A DNA stretch of 54,991 bases from Muribaculum sp. (GTDB taxonomy: Bacteria; Bacillota; Clostridia; Lachnospirales; Lachnospiraceae): the NCBI GenBank assembly GCA_023663735.1, contig JAMPGV010000009.1, forward strand, positions 1 through 54,991, given 5' to 3'. Positions 15,889 to 24,632 of the stretch are shown here, piece by piece. The position numbers and the translations under genes were made by a program. Every line of letters starts with the position of its first letter. Position 1 is the stretch's first letter. The notes under the pieces are model-generated. The model was not told the DNA's origin. It was given only the letters and a program-made list of their open reading frames with translations, and did no database searches.

Positions 15889-16899
15889 ATGGCTAACAAT
15901 GTATTTGGCATCGATCTAGGCACCAACAACATCAAAATTTACAGTCGAAGCGAAGACCATATCATGGTGGAGAAAAATATGATCGCCATCGAGAATAAAA
16001 ACACGCTTTTCGCCTATGGGGACTCCGCTTTTGAAATGTATGAGAAAGCGCCCGGAAATATTCATATTTCTTATCCGCTTTCCAACGGCGTTATCGCGGA
16101 CATCAAAAATATGGAGACGCTGATCCGCTATTTTATCACGGACATGCAGAAGGGGAACGTGAAGCCCGCGGATTTCTATATCGCCGTCCCCACGGACGTG
16201 ACGGAGGTGGAGAAGCGCGCGTTCTACGATCTGGTCAAGGACGCCAATGTCAAGGCGAAAAAAGTCATGGTGGTGGAAAAGGCGGTGGCCGACGGTCTGG
16301 GACTGGACATCGACGTGAAAAATTCTCAGGGCGTGCTGGTGGTGAACGTCGGTTACGAGACCACGGAGATTTCCATTCTGTCTCTGGGGGGCATCGTACT
16401 GAGCCGACTGATCAAGGCGGGCGGACTCAAGTTTGACGAGGCGATCCGAAGCGCGGTCCGCAGGGAATTTTCCCTCATCATCGGCGGCAAGACCTCCGAG
16501 ACGGTCAAAATCGCCCTGAAGGAACTGGAGAACGAGGGCCGGGGCGCGCTGGTGTACGGCCGGGACATCGTGACGGGGCTTCCCGTGGAGCGGGAGATTC
16601 CCACCAAGCTGGTGGACGAGTGTCTGGAGGAGCATTTTAATACGATTATCGACAATGTAAAAGTGATTTTGGAGCGCACGCCCCCCGAGCTTGCGGCGGA
16701 TATCTACCGCCACGGCATCTATCTGACGGGCGGCGCGTCTCAGGTCAACCATCTGGCCGAACGCATGGCCACGGGAACGGGACTGCGGGTAAACGTAGCG
16801 GAGAATCCGCAGACCAGCGTAGCGGCGGGACTGTCCAAAATCATCAAGGATGAAAATTATAAATCTGTTGCGTATGCGGTTGAAGGGATGAGTAAATGA
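15889..16899 (+). CDS. mreB: MreB-type rod-shape actin homologue, divergent
   Basis: The 336-residue actin-fold protein would form membrane filaments that guide lateral wall synthesis. The context (mreC, mreD, PBP2, rodA) makes the role clear. IDLGTNN at residues 8-14 is the phosphate-1 loop, and VPTDVTEVEKRAF and LTGGASQ are conserved. The phosphate-2 loop is unusual: NVGYETTE at 153-160 replaces the usual DIGGGTTE, losing the Asp and two glycines, and the VEKAVADGLG segment replaces EEPMAAAIG. Nucleotide handling may therefore differ. The ATG is chosen by AAAGGGG upstream and homology at its N-terminus. Its stop overlaps the mreC start (ATGA). Confidence 0.9.
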   Translation: MANNVFGIDLGTNNIKIYSRSEDHIMVEKNMIAIENKNTLFAYGDSAFEMYEKAPGNIHISYPLSNGVIADIKNMETLIRYFITDMQKGNVKPADFYIAVPTDVTEVEKRAFYDLVKDANVKAKKVMVVEKAVADGLGLDIDVKNSQGVLVVNVGYETTEISILSLGGIVLSRLIKAGGLKFDEAIRSAVRREFSLIIGGKTSETVKIALKELENEGRGALVYGRDIVTGLPVEREIPTKLVDECLEEHFNTIIDNVKVILERTPPELAADIYRHGIYLTGGASQVNHLAERMATGTGLRVNVAENPQTSVAAGLSKIIKDENYKSVAYAVEGMSK

Positions 16900-17768
16900 G
16901 TCCGGTTGTAAAGCGAAAAGGGGAGAGATTTACTTTGCCGGGTAAGTATCTCCTTTTTATTTTAACGGCATTGTGCGTTGTGCTGATGCTTCTGACCTTT
17001 GGCACCAACGTCTTTGACAAACCGCTGAACACCGCGCTGGGTTATGCGGTGGTTCCGTTTCAGCAGGGCATCTCCCGGGCGGGGGAATGGCTTTCGAGAC
17101 GTTCCGAAGAATTGGTGCAGATCCGCGAGCTTTTGGATGAAAATGCCCGCCTGAAAGCGGAGGTGGCGGCTCTCACCGAGGAGAACACGCTGCTTCAGCA
17201 GGACAAATATGAATTGAATCAGCTTCGGGCGCTTGTGGAACTGGACGAGCAGTACGGGGAATATGCGAAAGTGGGCGCCCGGATTATCAGCAGGGATTCC
17301 GGCAACTGGTACACCTCCTTTATCATCGACAAAGGGAGCGACGACGGGCTGGCCGAGAATATGAACGTGATCGCAGGCGGCGGGCTGGTGGGGCGTATCA
17401 CTTCCACCGGGCCGAACTGGTCCCGCGTCACGGCCATCATCTCCGACAACAGCAATGTGAGCGCCATGACCATCGCCACGGGCGACAAAATGATCGTGTC
17501 CGGCGACCTGCAGATGATGGCGGAGGGCGTGATTACTTTCAGCAAGCTGGTGGACAGCAAAAATGTGGTGGCGGAGGGAGATAAGATTGTCACATCCGAC
17601 ATCAGCGACAAATATCTTCCCAATATTCTGATCGGCTATATACATACCATCAACAGGGACAACAACAATCTCACCAAATCGGGATATGTCACGCCCGCGG
17701 TGGATTTTGAACATTTGAGCGAAGTGCTGGTGATCACCGATTTAAAGCAGGTGGTGGAGGAGCCATAG
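16896..17768 (+). CDS. mreC: Rod shape-determining protein MreC
   Basis: MreC is an extracytoplasmic scaffold that binds PBP2 and links it to MreB and MreD. The 290-residue protein has one N-terminal membrane helix (about residues 15-35) and a coiled coil with Glu/Leu heptads (about 65-105, LLDENARLKAEVAALTEEN). A beta-rich MreC domain follows, with RIISRDSGNWYTSFIIDKGSDDGL and VAGGGLVGRI-type motifs. Its ATG overlaps the mreB stop, indicating translational coupling. Confidence 0.94.
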   Translation: MSPVVKRKGERFTLPGKYLLFILTALCVVLMLLTFGTNVFDKPLNTALGYAVVPFQQGISRAGEWLSRRSEELVQIRELLDENARLKAEVAALTEENTLLQQDKYELNQLRALVELDEQYGEYAKVGARIISRDSGNWYTSFIIDKGSDDGLAENMNVIAGGGLVGRITSTGPNWSRVTAIISDNSNVSAMTIATGDKMIVSGDLQMMAEGVITFSKLVDSKNVVAEGDKIVTSDISDKYLPNILIGYIHTINRDNNNLTKSGYVTPAVDFEHLSEVLVITDLKQVVEEP

Positions 17769-17802
17769 CATAGCCATAGCATAGCAGCAAAGGAGAGATT
17801 AC

Positions 17803-18321
17803 ATGCTCCGCAAAGTGATTGTAACGATTTTGATTTTTTTCTGTTTTCTGTTGGAGTCCGCGGTGTTCAGCCATTTTGCGCTGGGGGGCATCGTGCCAAA
17901 GTTTACCATCCTTCTGACTTCCGCTTTCGGTTTTATGCGGGGGGAGAAGGAGGGGATGGTCATCGGTTTTTGCTGTGGGATGCTCAGCGATGTGTTCTTC
18001 GGCGACGTGCTGGGCTTCTATGCGCTGATTTTGACCTATATCGGCTTTATCAACGGGAAATTCTCCCGCATTTTCTACCCGGAAGACATCAAGCTTCCGA
18101 TCGCGCTCATTGTGGTGAGCGATCTGTCCTATGGCGTTCTGTGCTATATTCTGCTGTTTTTACTGAGGGGAAGATTCGATTTTATCTACTATTTTGTGAG
18201 GGTCATCCTGCCGGAAGCGCTTTATACGATTGTGGTGACGGTGTTGATGTATCCGGTGATTCTAAAGATAAACGAGAAACTGGAAGCATGGGAAAAAAGG
18301 AGCGCACAAAAATTTGTTTGA
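17803..18321 (+). CDS. mreD: Rod shape-determining protein MreD
   Basis: The 172-residue integral membrane protein has five or six hydrophobic helices and the family phrase PKFTILLTSAFGFMRGEKEGMVIGFCCGM, followed by SDVFFGDVLGFYAL. It belongs to the elongasome with MreC and PBP2. AAAGGAGAG lies before the ATG. The 34-base gap after mreC contains an exact tandem repeat of AGCCATAGCAT. The end overlaps the TTG start of the PBP2 gene. Confidence 0.92.
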   Translation: MLRKVIVTILIFFCFLLESAVFSHFALGGIVPKFTILLTSAFGFMRGEKEGMVIGFCCGMLSDVFFGDVLGFYALILTYIGFINGKFSRIFYPEDIKLPIALIVVSDLSYGVLCYILLFLLRGRFDFIYYFVRVILPEALYTIVVTVLMYPVILKINEKLEAWEKRSAQKFV

Positions 18322-21217
18322 TGAAATTCGCGATAATCTGATCAATTTCATAACGAGCAGACTGACGCTCTTGACACTTTTGTTTGCGGGAATGGGCGGC
18401 ATTTTGGTTTACCGGTGTTTCGAGCTGCAGATTGTGAACGGAGAATCTTACCTGAACGATTTCATACTTTCCACCGAGAAGACAAGGGATATCTCCAGCG
18501 CAAGAGGCAATATCCTCGACCGGAACGGCTATGTGCTGGCCTACAACGAGCTGGCCTACTCCGTCAAGATCGAGGACGTCTACGAGAACAAAAACAAGAA
18601 CCGGAACATGAATGCCACCATCTACCGTCTGATCAAGCTGATCGAGAAAAACGGGGATAAAGTCATCACCGATTTTAAGATTGTGGTGGACGAGGACGGA
18701 GCGTTTGCCTTTACCGCGGAAGGGGCGTCCCAGACCCGGTTTCTGGCGGACGTCTACGACCACACCCAGATCGGGAACGACGTGCTGACGGCGGAGGAGG
18801 AGGCTTCCACGCCGCTTGAGGTCATGCAGCATCTCAGCCGCAACAGCGGCAAGGGATTTACCTTCGGGATCGGCGATTATGAGACGGAGGGGGATTCCGA
18901 TTCCCCGTTTATCCCCGGCAAGGGATATACCAACGAGGAATGGCTGCAGATGGTGACGATCCGTTTTGCCATGCAGCAGACGTCCTACCGCAAATACATA
19001 GGCACCACGGTGGCCAACAATGTCAGCGACAAGACGGTGGCGGTGATTGTGGAAAATTCTGAGGAACTGCCCGGCGTCACGATCGTGGAGGACACGGTGC
19101 GCCGTTACAATGACAGCAAATATTTTGCGCATGTGCTGGGTTATACGGGGAAAATTTCCTCCGACGAGCTGACCGAACTGAACGCGCAGGTCGTATCGGA
19201 AGGCGGAAGCGCGGACACTTACTCCATCAACGACGTGGTGGGCAAGAGCGGCCTCGAAGCCTATATGGAGACCACGCTGCAGGGTACCAAAGGATATGAG
19301 AAAGTGGTCACCAACGTGACCGGCAAAGTTATGCAGATTCTGGAGCGGACCGAGCCGCAGGCGGGACAGGACGTGTACTGTACGCTGGATCATGATCTGC
19401 AGATCGCCGCCTACAATATCGTGGAGCAGAGGCTGGCAGGTCTGGTGTCCAGCAAAATCATCGACACCAAGGAGTACAAAGCGGGCGAAAACGCCACCAG
19501 CGCGCAGATTATCATTCCCATTTACGACGTCTATTTTGCGGTCATCAACAACAATATCGTGGATATCAAACACTTCGGGGCGGAGGACGCGGGGGAGACG
19601 GAGCGCGCGGTCAACGAGACCTATCTGGCCTATAAGCAGGAAGTCTACGACAAGCTCCGGTATGAGCTGACGGAGGGGCGGACCCCCTATAATAAGCTGT
19701 CCAAGGAATATCAGGTATATCAGAGCAATATTGTCACCAGACTGCAGCGAAACGGCGTCATCATGACGGAGGCCGTGGACGCGGCGGACGCGACCCAGAT
19801 CGCATGGGCGCAGGACGAGGTCATCAGTTTGAACGAATATCTGCAATATTGTATCGCGCAGAACTGGATCGACGTGAGCAAACTGGATCTGGATGAAAAA
19901 TATTCCGACTCCACCGAGATTTACGGGAAACTTTTGGACTATATCATCGATACCATCGACCACAACACGGAATTTCAGAAACGATTTTACAAATATATGC
20001 TCTTAAACGACCGGATCAGCGGCAGACAGATCTGTATGCTCCTGTGCGAGCAGAAGGTGATCGACATCGCAGCGGAGGAAGAGCAGGCGCTCTTCAACAA
20101 CCGGATCAGCGCTTATCAATTTATGAAGAACCGGATTAACAATCTGGATATCACACCGGCCCAGCTGGCGCTGGATCCCTGTAATGCTTCCGTTGTCATC
20201 ACGGACGTCCATACGGGGGAGGTGCTGGCCATGGTGTCCTATCCCGGCTATGACAACAACAAGATGGCCAATTCCATCGACGCAGACTATTTTGCGCAGC
20301 TGAACACGGACAAATCCCAGCCGCTGCTCAATTACGCAACTCAGTACAAGGCGGCGCCCGGGTCCACGTTCAAGATGGTCGTCGCATCGGCCGGGCTGAT
20401 GGAAGGCGTGATCAGTCTGCGCGACGCCATCACGTGTACGGGAACTTACACGGCCATCAGCTATCAGCCGCCCCGGTGCTGGAACCACTCGGGACACGGG
20501 AGCGAGAATTTGATTACGGCGATCCGCGATTCGTGTAACTTTTATTTTTACGATGTGGGTTACAAGCTGGCGACCCGCACCGGCTCTTACGACGAACAGA
20601 GCGGCCTGAACACCCTTTACGAATATGCGGATTTGTACGGGCTGACGGAGAAATCGGGAGTCGAGGTCAACGAGTACAGCCCGGACGTCTCGAACATGGA
20701 TCCCGTGCGTTCCTCCATCGGTCAGGGCAGCCACAGCTATACCACGGCGGGGCTTGCCAGATATGCGGCCACGGTGGCCAACAGCGGCACCTGCTATCAG
20801 CTGACGCTTCTGGACAAAGTGACGGATTCGCAGGGCAATGTGATCGCCGACTACGAGCCGCAGGTGCGCAATATCATCGACATGCCCGAAAATTATTGGA
20901 ACGCCATCCACAGCGGTATGCGGCAGGTGGTTCAGAACAAGCGCTATTTCAGCGATCTGGCCGTCACGGTGGCGGGCAAGACCGGAACGGCGGAGCAGAC
21001 CAAATCCCGCCCCAGCCACGCGCTCTTTGTCTGCTATGCGCCCTATGAATCGCCCGAGATCGCCATCGCAACCCGGATTCCGTTCGGATATTCCTCAGAT
21101 CATGCGGCACAGACTACCAGAAACATAATCGAATATTATTACGGTCTGGCCGAGGAGGACGAGCTGATCACCGGAACGGCGGACGAACCGGACGCCGGCG
21201 TGACAAACGAGCTTTAA
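18314..21217 (+). CDS. mrdA: Penicillin-binding protein 2, elongation-specific transpeptidase
   Basis: This class B PBP cross-links peptidoglycan during rod elongation as partner of RodA. Features in order: one membrane helix (about residues 18-35), the PBP dimerisation domain beginning RGNILDRNGYVLAYN, and the transpeptidase domain with Ser684-Thr-Phe-Lys687 (active serine), Ser740-Cys-Asn742 and Lys889-Thr-Gly-Thr. At 967 residues it is some 300 longer than E. coli PBP2; much of the excess is a charged insert at about residues 375-620, before the SxxK motif. The start is TTG with AAGGAG about eleven bases upstream, overlapping mreD. An ATG start would remove the membrane anchor. Confidence 0.94.
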   Translation: MFDEIRDNLINFITSRLTLLTLLFAGMGGILVYRCFELQIVNGESYLNDFILSTEKTRDISSARGNILDRNGYVLAYNELAYSVKIEDVYENKNKNRNMNATIYRLIKLIEKNGDKVITDFKIVVDEDGAFAFTAEGASQTRFLADVYDHTQIGNDVLTAEEEASTPLEVMQHLSRNSGKGFTFGIGDYETEGDSDSPFIPGKGYTNEEWLQMVTIRFAMQQTSYRKYIGTTVANNVSDKTVAVIVENSEELPGVTIVEDTVRRYNDSKYFAHVLGYTGKISSDELTELNAQVVSEGGSADTYSINDVVGKSGLEAYMETTLQGTKGYEKVVTNVTGKVMQILERTEPQAGQDVYCTLDHDLQIAAYNIVEQRLAGLVSSKIIDTKEYKAGENATSAQIIIPIYDVYFAVINNNIVDIKHFGAEDAGETERAVNETYLAYKQEVYDKLRYELTEGRTPYNKLSKEYQVYQSNIVTRLQRNGVIMTEAVDAADATQIAWAQDEVISLNEYLQYCIAQNWIDVSKLDLDEKYSDSTEIYGKLLDYIIDTIDHNTEFQKRFYKYMLLNDRISGRQICMLLCEQKVIDIAAEEEQALFNNRISAYQFMKNRINNLDITPAQLALDPCNASVVITDVHTGEVLAMVSYPGYDNNKMANSIDADYFAQLNTDKSQPLLNYATQYKAAPGSTFKMVVASAGLMEGVISLRDAITCTGTYTAISYQPPRCWNHSGHGSENLITAIRDSCNFYFYDVGYKLATRTGSYDEQSGLNTLYEYADLYGLTEKSGVEVNEYSPDVSNMDPVRSSIGQGSHSYTTAGLARYAATVANSGTCYQLTLLDKVTDSQGNVIADYEPQVRNIIDMPENYWNAIHSGMRQVVQNKRYFSDLAVTVAGKTGTAEQTKSRPSHALFVCYAPYESPEIAIATRIPFGYSSDHAAQTTRNIIEYYYGLAEEDELITGTADEPDAGVTNEL

Positions 21218-21237
21218 GAGAGCGGGGGACAAGATAT

Positions 21238-21909
21238 ATGAAAGACGCAGTCATAATTAAAAGTTTTCCAAACGGCATCGCCTTGATTTTGAACGGGGAG
21301 ACCCCTTTTGAGGAGATTCTCGAGGAGATCGCCTTTAAATTTTCCGAGGCCAAAGCGTTCTTCGGAACGGCGAGCATGGCGCTCTCCATCGAGGGCCGCG
21401 ACGTGACGGATCTGGAAGAAATTCAGATCTTGGAGGCCATCCGGCAGAACAGCAGCCTCCACATCGTCTGTATCGTAGGGCATGACGATGAGCGGGACAA
21501 GCATTTCATCAAGGCTCTGCAGCAGGTGGAGAAGCATCTTGCGGTCAAGGACGAGGGCCAGTTTTATAAGGGTTCCCTGAAGAACCATCAGGTGATCGAG
21601 ACGGACAGCAGCATTGTGATTTTGGGGGACGTCTATCCCGGATGCGCCGTGATTTCGGCGGGAAGCATTATCGTGCTGGGCGGCCTGTACGGGGAGGCCT
21701 ACGCCGGTGGAAACGGTCAGGAAGGAGCCTATATTGTAGCGCTTGAAATGGAGCCGGAGCGCTTAAGAATCGGCGATTTCAAATATAAGTACAACGGCAA
21801 AGCGCCTAAGTGGGGCATCCGGCCCAAGGTGCAGCCCAAGATCGGTTATGTGAAAAACGAAAGAATCGTTTTAGACGGCCTTACCAAAGAATTACTGGGT
21901 TCTTTTTAA
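21238..21909 (+). CDS. minC: Septum site-determining protein MinC
   Basis: MinC inhibits FtsZ polymerisation away from midcell. The 223-residue protein has an N-terminal FtsZ-antagonist domain (about 1-100) and a C-terminal right-handed beta-helix with GDVYPGCAVISAGSIIVLGG and GEAYAG, followed by EPERLRIGDF, the part that binds MinD. Length is normal. It begins 20 bases after the PBP2 stop with GGGGGAC upstream, and minD follows, so it is within the same operon. Confidence 0.95.
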   Translation: MKDAVIIKSFPNGIALILNGETPFEEILEEIAFKFSEAKAFFGTASMALSIEGRDVTDLEEIQILEAIRQNSSLHIVCIVGHDDERDKHFIKALQQVEKHLAVKDEGQFYKGSLKNHQVIETDSSIVILGDVYPGCAVISAGSIIVLGGLYGEAYAGGNGQEGAYIVALEMEPERLRIGDFKYKYNGKAPKWGIRPKVQPKIGYVKNERIVLDGLTKELLGSF

Positions 21910-21989
21910 ATTCAAAAACTAAAAAGAAAACAGGGGACGACAGCAGGATTCCATAGGACAGTTTACAAAAAAGAATGGAGGTTTCAAGT

Positions 21990-22805
21990 ATGGAAAACGA
22001 GTCCAGGCAGGCAGGCTGCGAAGTCATTGTCGTCACTTCAGGGAAAGGCGGAGTGGGAAAGACCACCACTTCCGCAAACGTCGGAACAGGTCTTGCGAAA
22101 CTGGGCAGGAAAGTGTGTCTGATCGACACGGACATCGGCCTGCGCAATCTGGATGTGGTCATGGGACTGGAGAACCGGATCGTCTACAATCTGGTGGACG
22201 TGGTGGAGGGAAACTGCCGCATCAAACAGGCGCTCATCCGGGACAAACGCCATCAGGGGCTGTATCTGATGCCGTCCGCCCAGACCAGAGACAAGAGCGC
22301 CGTCTCCCCGGGACAGATGGTCAAGGTCATCGAACATCTGAAGGAGCAGTTCGACTATATCATTCTGGACTGTCCCGCGGGCATTGAGCAGGGATTCCAA
22401 AACGCCATCGCGGGCGCGGACAGGGCGCTTGTGGTGACTACGCCGGAAGTTTCCGCCATCCGCGACGCGGATCGGATCGTGGGGCTTTTGGAGGCGAACG
22501 GTTTTAAACAGATCGACCTGATCATCAACCGGATGCGCATGGATATGGTAAAGCGCGGGGATATGATGTCCGCCGCGGACGTGGTGGATATTTTGGCCAT
22601 CCCCTTGATCGGCATCGTGCCGGACGACGAGAGCGTGGTGATCTCCACCAATCAGGGGGAGCCTTTGGTGGGTAACGATACCCCGGCGGGCATCGCCTAC
22701 GCCAATATCGTACAGAGAGTTCTGGGGCGCGAAGTGCCTTTTGCTAATTTGGAGAGGGGAATTTCTTTCTGGACCAAAGTCAGCGGCATCTTTCACAAAG
22801 CATAG
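21990..22805 (+). CDS. minD: Septum site-determining ATPase MinD
   Basis: This 271-residue membrane-cycling ATPase recruits MinC. The deviant Walker A SGKGGVGKTTTSANVG lies at residues 18-33, then DTDIGLRNLDVVMGLENRIVYNLVDV and ILDCPAGIE. The C-terminus (NLERGISFWTKVSGIF) has the amphipathic membrane-targeting character. The ATG at 21990 is used because GGAGG lies at 21977-21981; an ATG overlapping that motif at 21975 cannot be the start. minE follows after 14 bases. Confidence 0.96.
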   Translation: MENESRQAGCEVIVVTSGKGGVGKTTTSANVGTGLAKLGRKVCLIDTDIGLRNLDVVMGLENRIVYNLVDVVEGNCRIKQALIRDKRHQGLYLMPSAQTRDKSAVSPGQMVKVIEHLKEQFDYIILDCPAGIEQGFQNAIAGADRALVVTTPEVSAIRDADRIVGLLEANGFKQIDLIINRMRMDMVKRGDMMSAADVVDILAIPLIGIVPDDESVVISTNQGEPLVGNDTPAGIAYANIVQRVLGREVPFANLERGISFWTKVSGIFHKA

Positions 22806-22819
22806 AGGAGGGAGTTTGT

Positions 22820-23083
22820 ATGCGGCATTTTTTCCTGAAAAAAAGCTCCTGCCAAATTGCGAAGGACAGATTGAAGATTCTGCTCATATCCGACAGGGTC
22901 AACTGTTCGCCGGAAGTCATGGAGCTGATTAAGGCAGACATTACCAAAGTGATATCAAAATACATGAAGATCGATACGGGGAATATGGAAATTCAGATAC
23001 AGGCGAAGGGCAGCAAATCGGGAAGAGGCAAGACGCCCGTGCTGTACGCCAATATTCCGATACTGGATCTGCATACCAAATGA
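22820..23083 (+). CDS. minE: Cell division topological specificity factor MinE
   Basis: MinE stimulates MinD ATPase and restricts MinCD to the poles. The 87-residue protein shows the family pattern: AKDRLKILLISDR (anti-MinCD helix or strand), CSPEVMELIKADITKVISKYMKID, and a C-terminal dimerisation strand MEIQIQ. GGAGGGAG lies before the ATG. Full MinCDE sets with MinE occur in many Clostridia, whereas Bacillus uses DivIVA/MinJ. Confidence 0.94.
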   Translation: MRHFFLKKSSCQIAKDRLKILLISDRVNCSPEVMELIKADITKVISKYMKIDTGNMEIQIQAKGSKSGRGKTPVLYANIPILDLHTK

Positions 23084-23090
23084 GGATGAC

Positions 23091-24212
23091 ATGTTCAGAA
23101 ACTATAAATTGCGGGATTATGATTTTAAATTAATACTGATGGTACTCGCTCTGGCTGCCATCGGCGTCGTCGCCATCGGCAGCGCGGAGGAGACGCTGCA
23201 GTCCAAGCAGTTTTTCGGCGTCGTGGCGGGGGCGGTTCTGATGATCGTGCTTTCTTTCATCAATTACAATCAGCTGCTCAAGCTGTACTGGCTGATCTAC
23301 GCCGGGAACCTGACGCTGCTTCTGCTGGTGATGTTCATCGGCGAGGAACACAAGGGCGCGCAGCGCTGGGTGAAGATCGGTTCCCTCACCTTCCAGCCGT
23401 CGGAAACCGCAAAAATTTTATTGATTTTATTCTTTGCACAGTTTATTATGAGATATAAGGAGAAAATCAACACACTGAAGATGCTGGCGGCCTGCGTGGT
23501 GCTGGTGGGAATTCCCTGGGTGTTGATTGAGGAACAGCCCGACCTGTCCACCAGCATCGTGGTGCTGATTCTGTTCTGCGTGATCCTGTTCGCAGGGGGG
23601 ATCAGCTGGAAGTATATCGCGGGGGCGCTGGCGGTGGGGATTCCCACGCTGGTCGTGCTGGTTGCTCTCGCCGTGCAGCCGGATCAGACGATTCTGAAAG
23701 AGCATCAGCAGAACCGGATCCTCGCCTTTATCAATCCGGAGGAATATGCCACGGCGGAGGCCTACCAGCAGATTAATTCCGTGATCGCCATCGGATCCGG
23801 ACAGCTGGACGGAAAGGGCTACAAAAACAATAAGATTACTTCCGTGAAAAACGGAGATTTCATCTCGGAGACAGAGACGGACTTTATCTTTGCCATCATC
23901 GGCGAAGAGTTTGGGTTTAAGGGGTGTGTGGCCGTCATCGTATTGATGATGGGGGCGGCGCTGGAATGTGTTTCCATTGCCCGCAGGGCAAAAGATATGT
24001 CCGGAAGGATTATCGCCGCCGGCATGGGAGGGTTAATTGCGTTTCAGGGCTTCGTCAATATCGGTGTCACCACATTTATCCTGCCCAACACAGGGCTTCC
24101 GCTTCCATTTGTGAGTTATGGGCTGACTTCGCTGATGAGCTGTTTTATCGGGATTGGCTTTGTCCTGAACGTAAGGCTTCAAGCCGGACGCGGCGCAGGG
24201 CAGACCGGCTAA
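23091..24212 (+). CDS. rodA: RodA, SEDS-family peptidoglycan glycosyltransferase
   Basis: This 373-residue polytopic protein (about ten helices) polymerises lipid II with PBP2. Family motifs: GAQRWVKIGSLTFQPSE, the catalytic region EQPDLSTS with the essential Asp, and TETDFIFAIIGEEFGF, followed by PLPFVSYG near the end. Gene context with PBP2 and mreBCD favours RodA over FtsW. It starts seven bases after minE. A role in division-septum synthesis is less likely. Confidence 0.94.
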   Translation: MFRNYKLRDYDFKLILMVLALAAIGVVAIGSAEETLQSKQFFGVVAGAVLMIVLSFINYNQLLKLYWLIYAGNLTLLLLVMFIGEEHKGAQRWVKIGSLTFQPSETAKILLILFFAQFIMRYKEKINTLKMLAACVVLVGIPWVLIEEQPDLSTSIVVLILFCVILFAGGISWKYIAGALAVGIPTLVVLVALAVQPDQTILKEHQQNRILAFINPEEYATAEAYQQINSVIAIGSGQLDGKGYKNNKITSVKNGDFISETETDFIFAIIGEEFGFKGCVAVIVLMMGAALECVSIARRAKDMSGRIIAAGMGGLIAFQGFVNIGVTTFILPNTGLPLPFVSYGLTSLMSCFIGIGFVLNVRLQAGRGAGQTG

Positions 24213-24236
24213 AAGGGGTAGAGAGGGTATTGCACT

Positions 24237-24632
24237 ATGAACATTGCATTGATTGCGCACGACGCAAAAAAGAAACTGATGCAGAATTTCTGTATTGCGT
24301 ACAGGGGGATTCTGAGCAAAAACGAATTGTTTGCCACAGGCACCACCGGGCGTTTGATCGAGGAAGTCACCAATCTGACGATCCACAAGTATCTGGCGGG
24401 TCATCTGGGCGGGGAACAGCAGGTCTGCGCCCAGATCGAACACAATCAGCTCGATCTGGTGATCTTCCTGCGGGATTCCCAAAATCCCAAGGCGCATGAA
24501 CCGGACGTAAACAATGTGTTCCGGCTCTGCGACATGTACAATATTCCGCTGGCGACCAATCTTGCCAGCGCGGAACTGCTGATAAAATCCTTGGACAGAG
24601 GAGATTTGGAGTGGCGTGAAATCTACAAATAA
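24237..24632 (+). CDS. mgsA: Methylglyoxal synthase
   Basis: MgsA converts dihydroxyacetone phosphate to methylglyoxal plus phosphate, a bypass of lower glycolysis when phosphate is scarce. The 131-residue protein carries ALIAHDAKK, the ATGTTGRLIEE phosphate-binding loop, GGEQQVCAQIEHNQLDLVIFLRD (catalytic Asp within the DxxxFLRD-like stretch) and CDMYNIPLATN. Length is typical. It follows rodA by 24 bases, with AGAGAGGG upstream, and its last codons overlap the next gene. Confidence 0.95.
   Translation: MNIALIAHDAKKKLMQNFCIAYRGILSKNELFATGTTGRLIEEVTNLTIHKYLAGHLGGEQQVCAQIEHNQLDLVIFLRDSQNPKAHEPDVNNVFRLCDMYNIPLATNLASAELLIKSLDRGDLEWREIYK

Noticed and set aside
18203-19963. A 586-residue open frame antisense to the PBP2 gene
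   Set aside because: The plus strand encodes a complete PBP2 with recognisable domains. The antisense product has no domain or proper start and covers the mreD-PBP2 junction.
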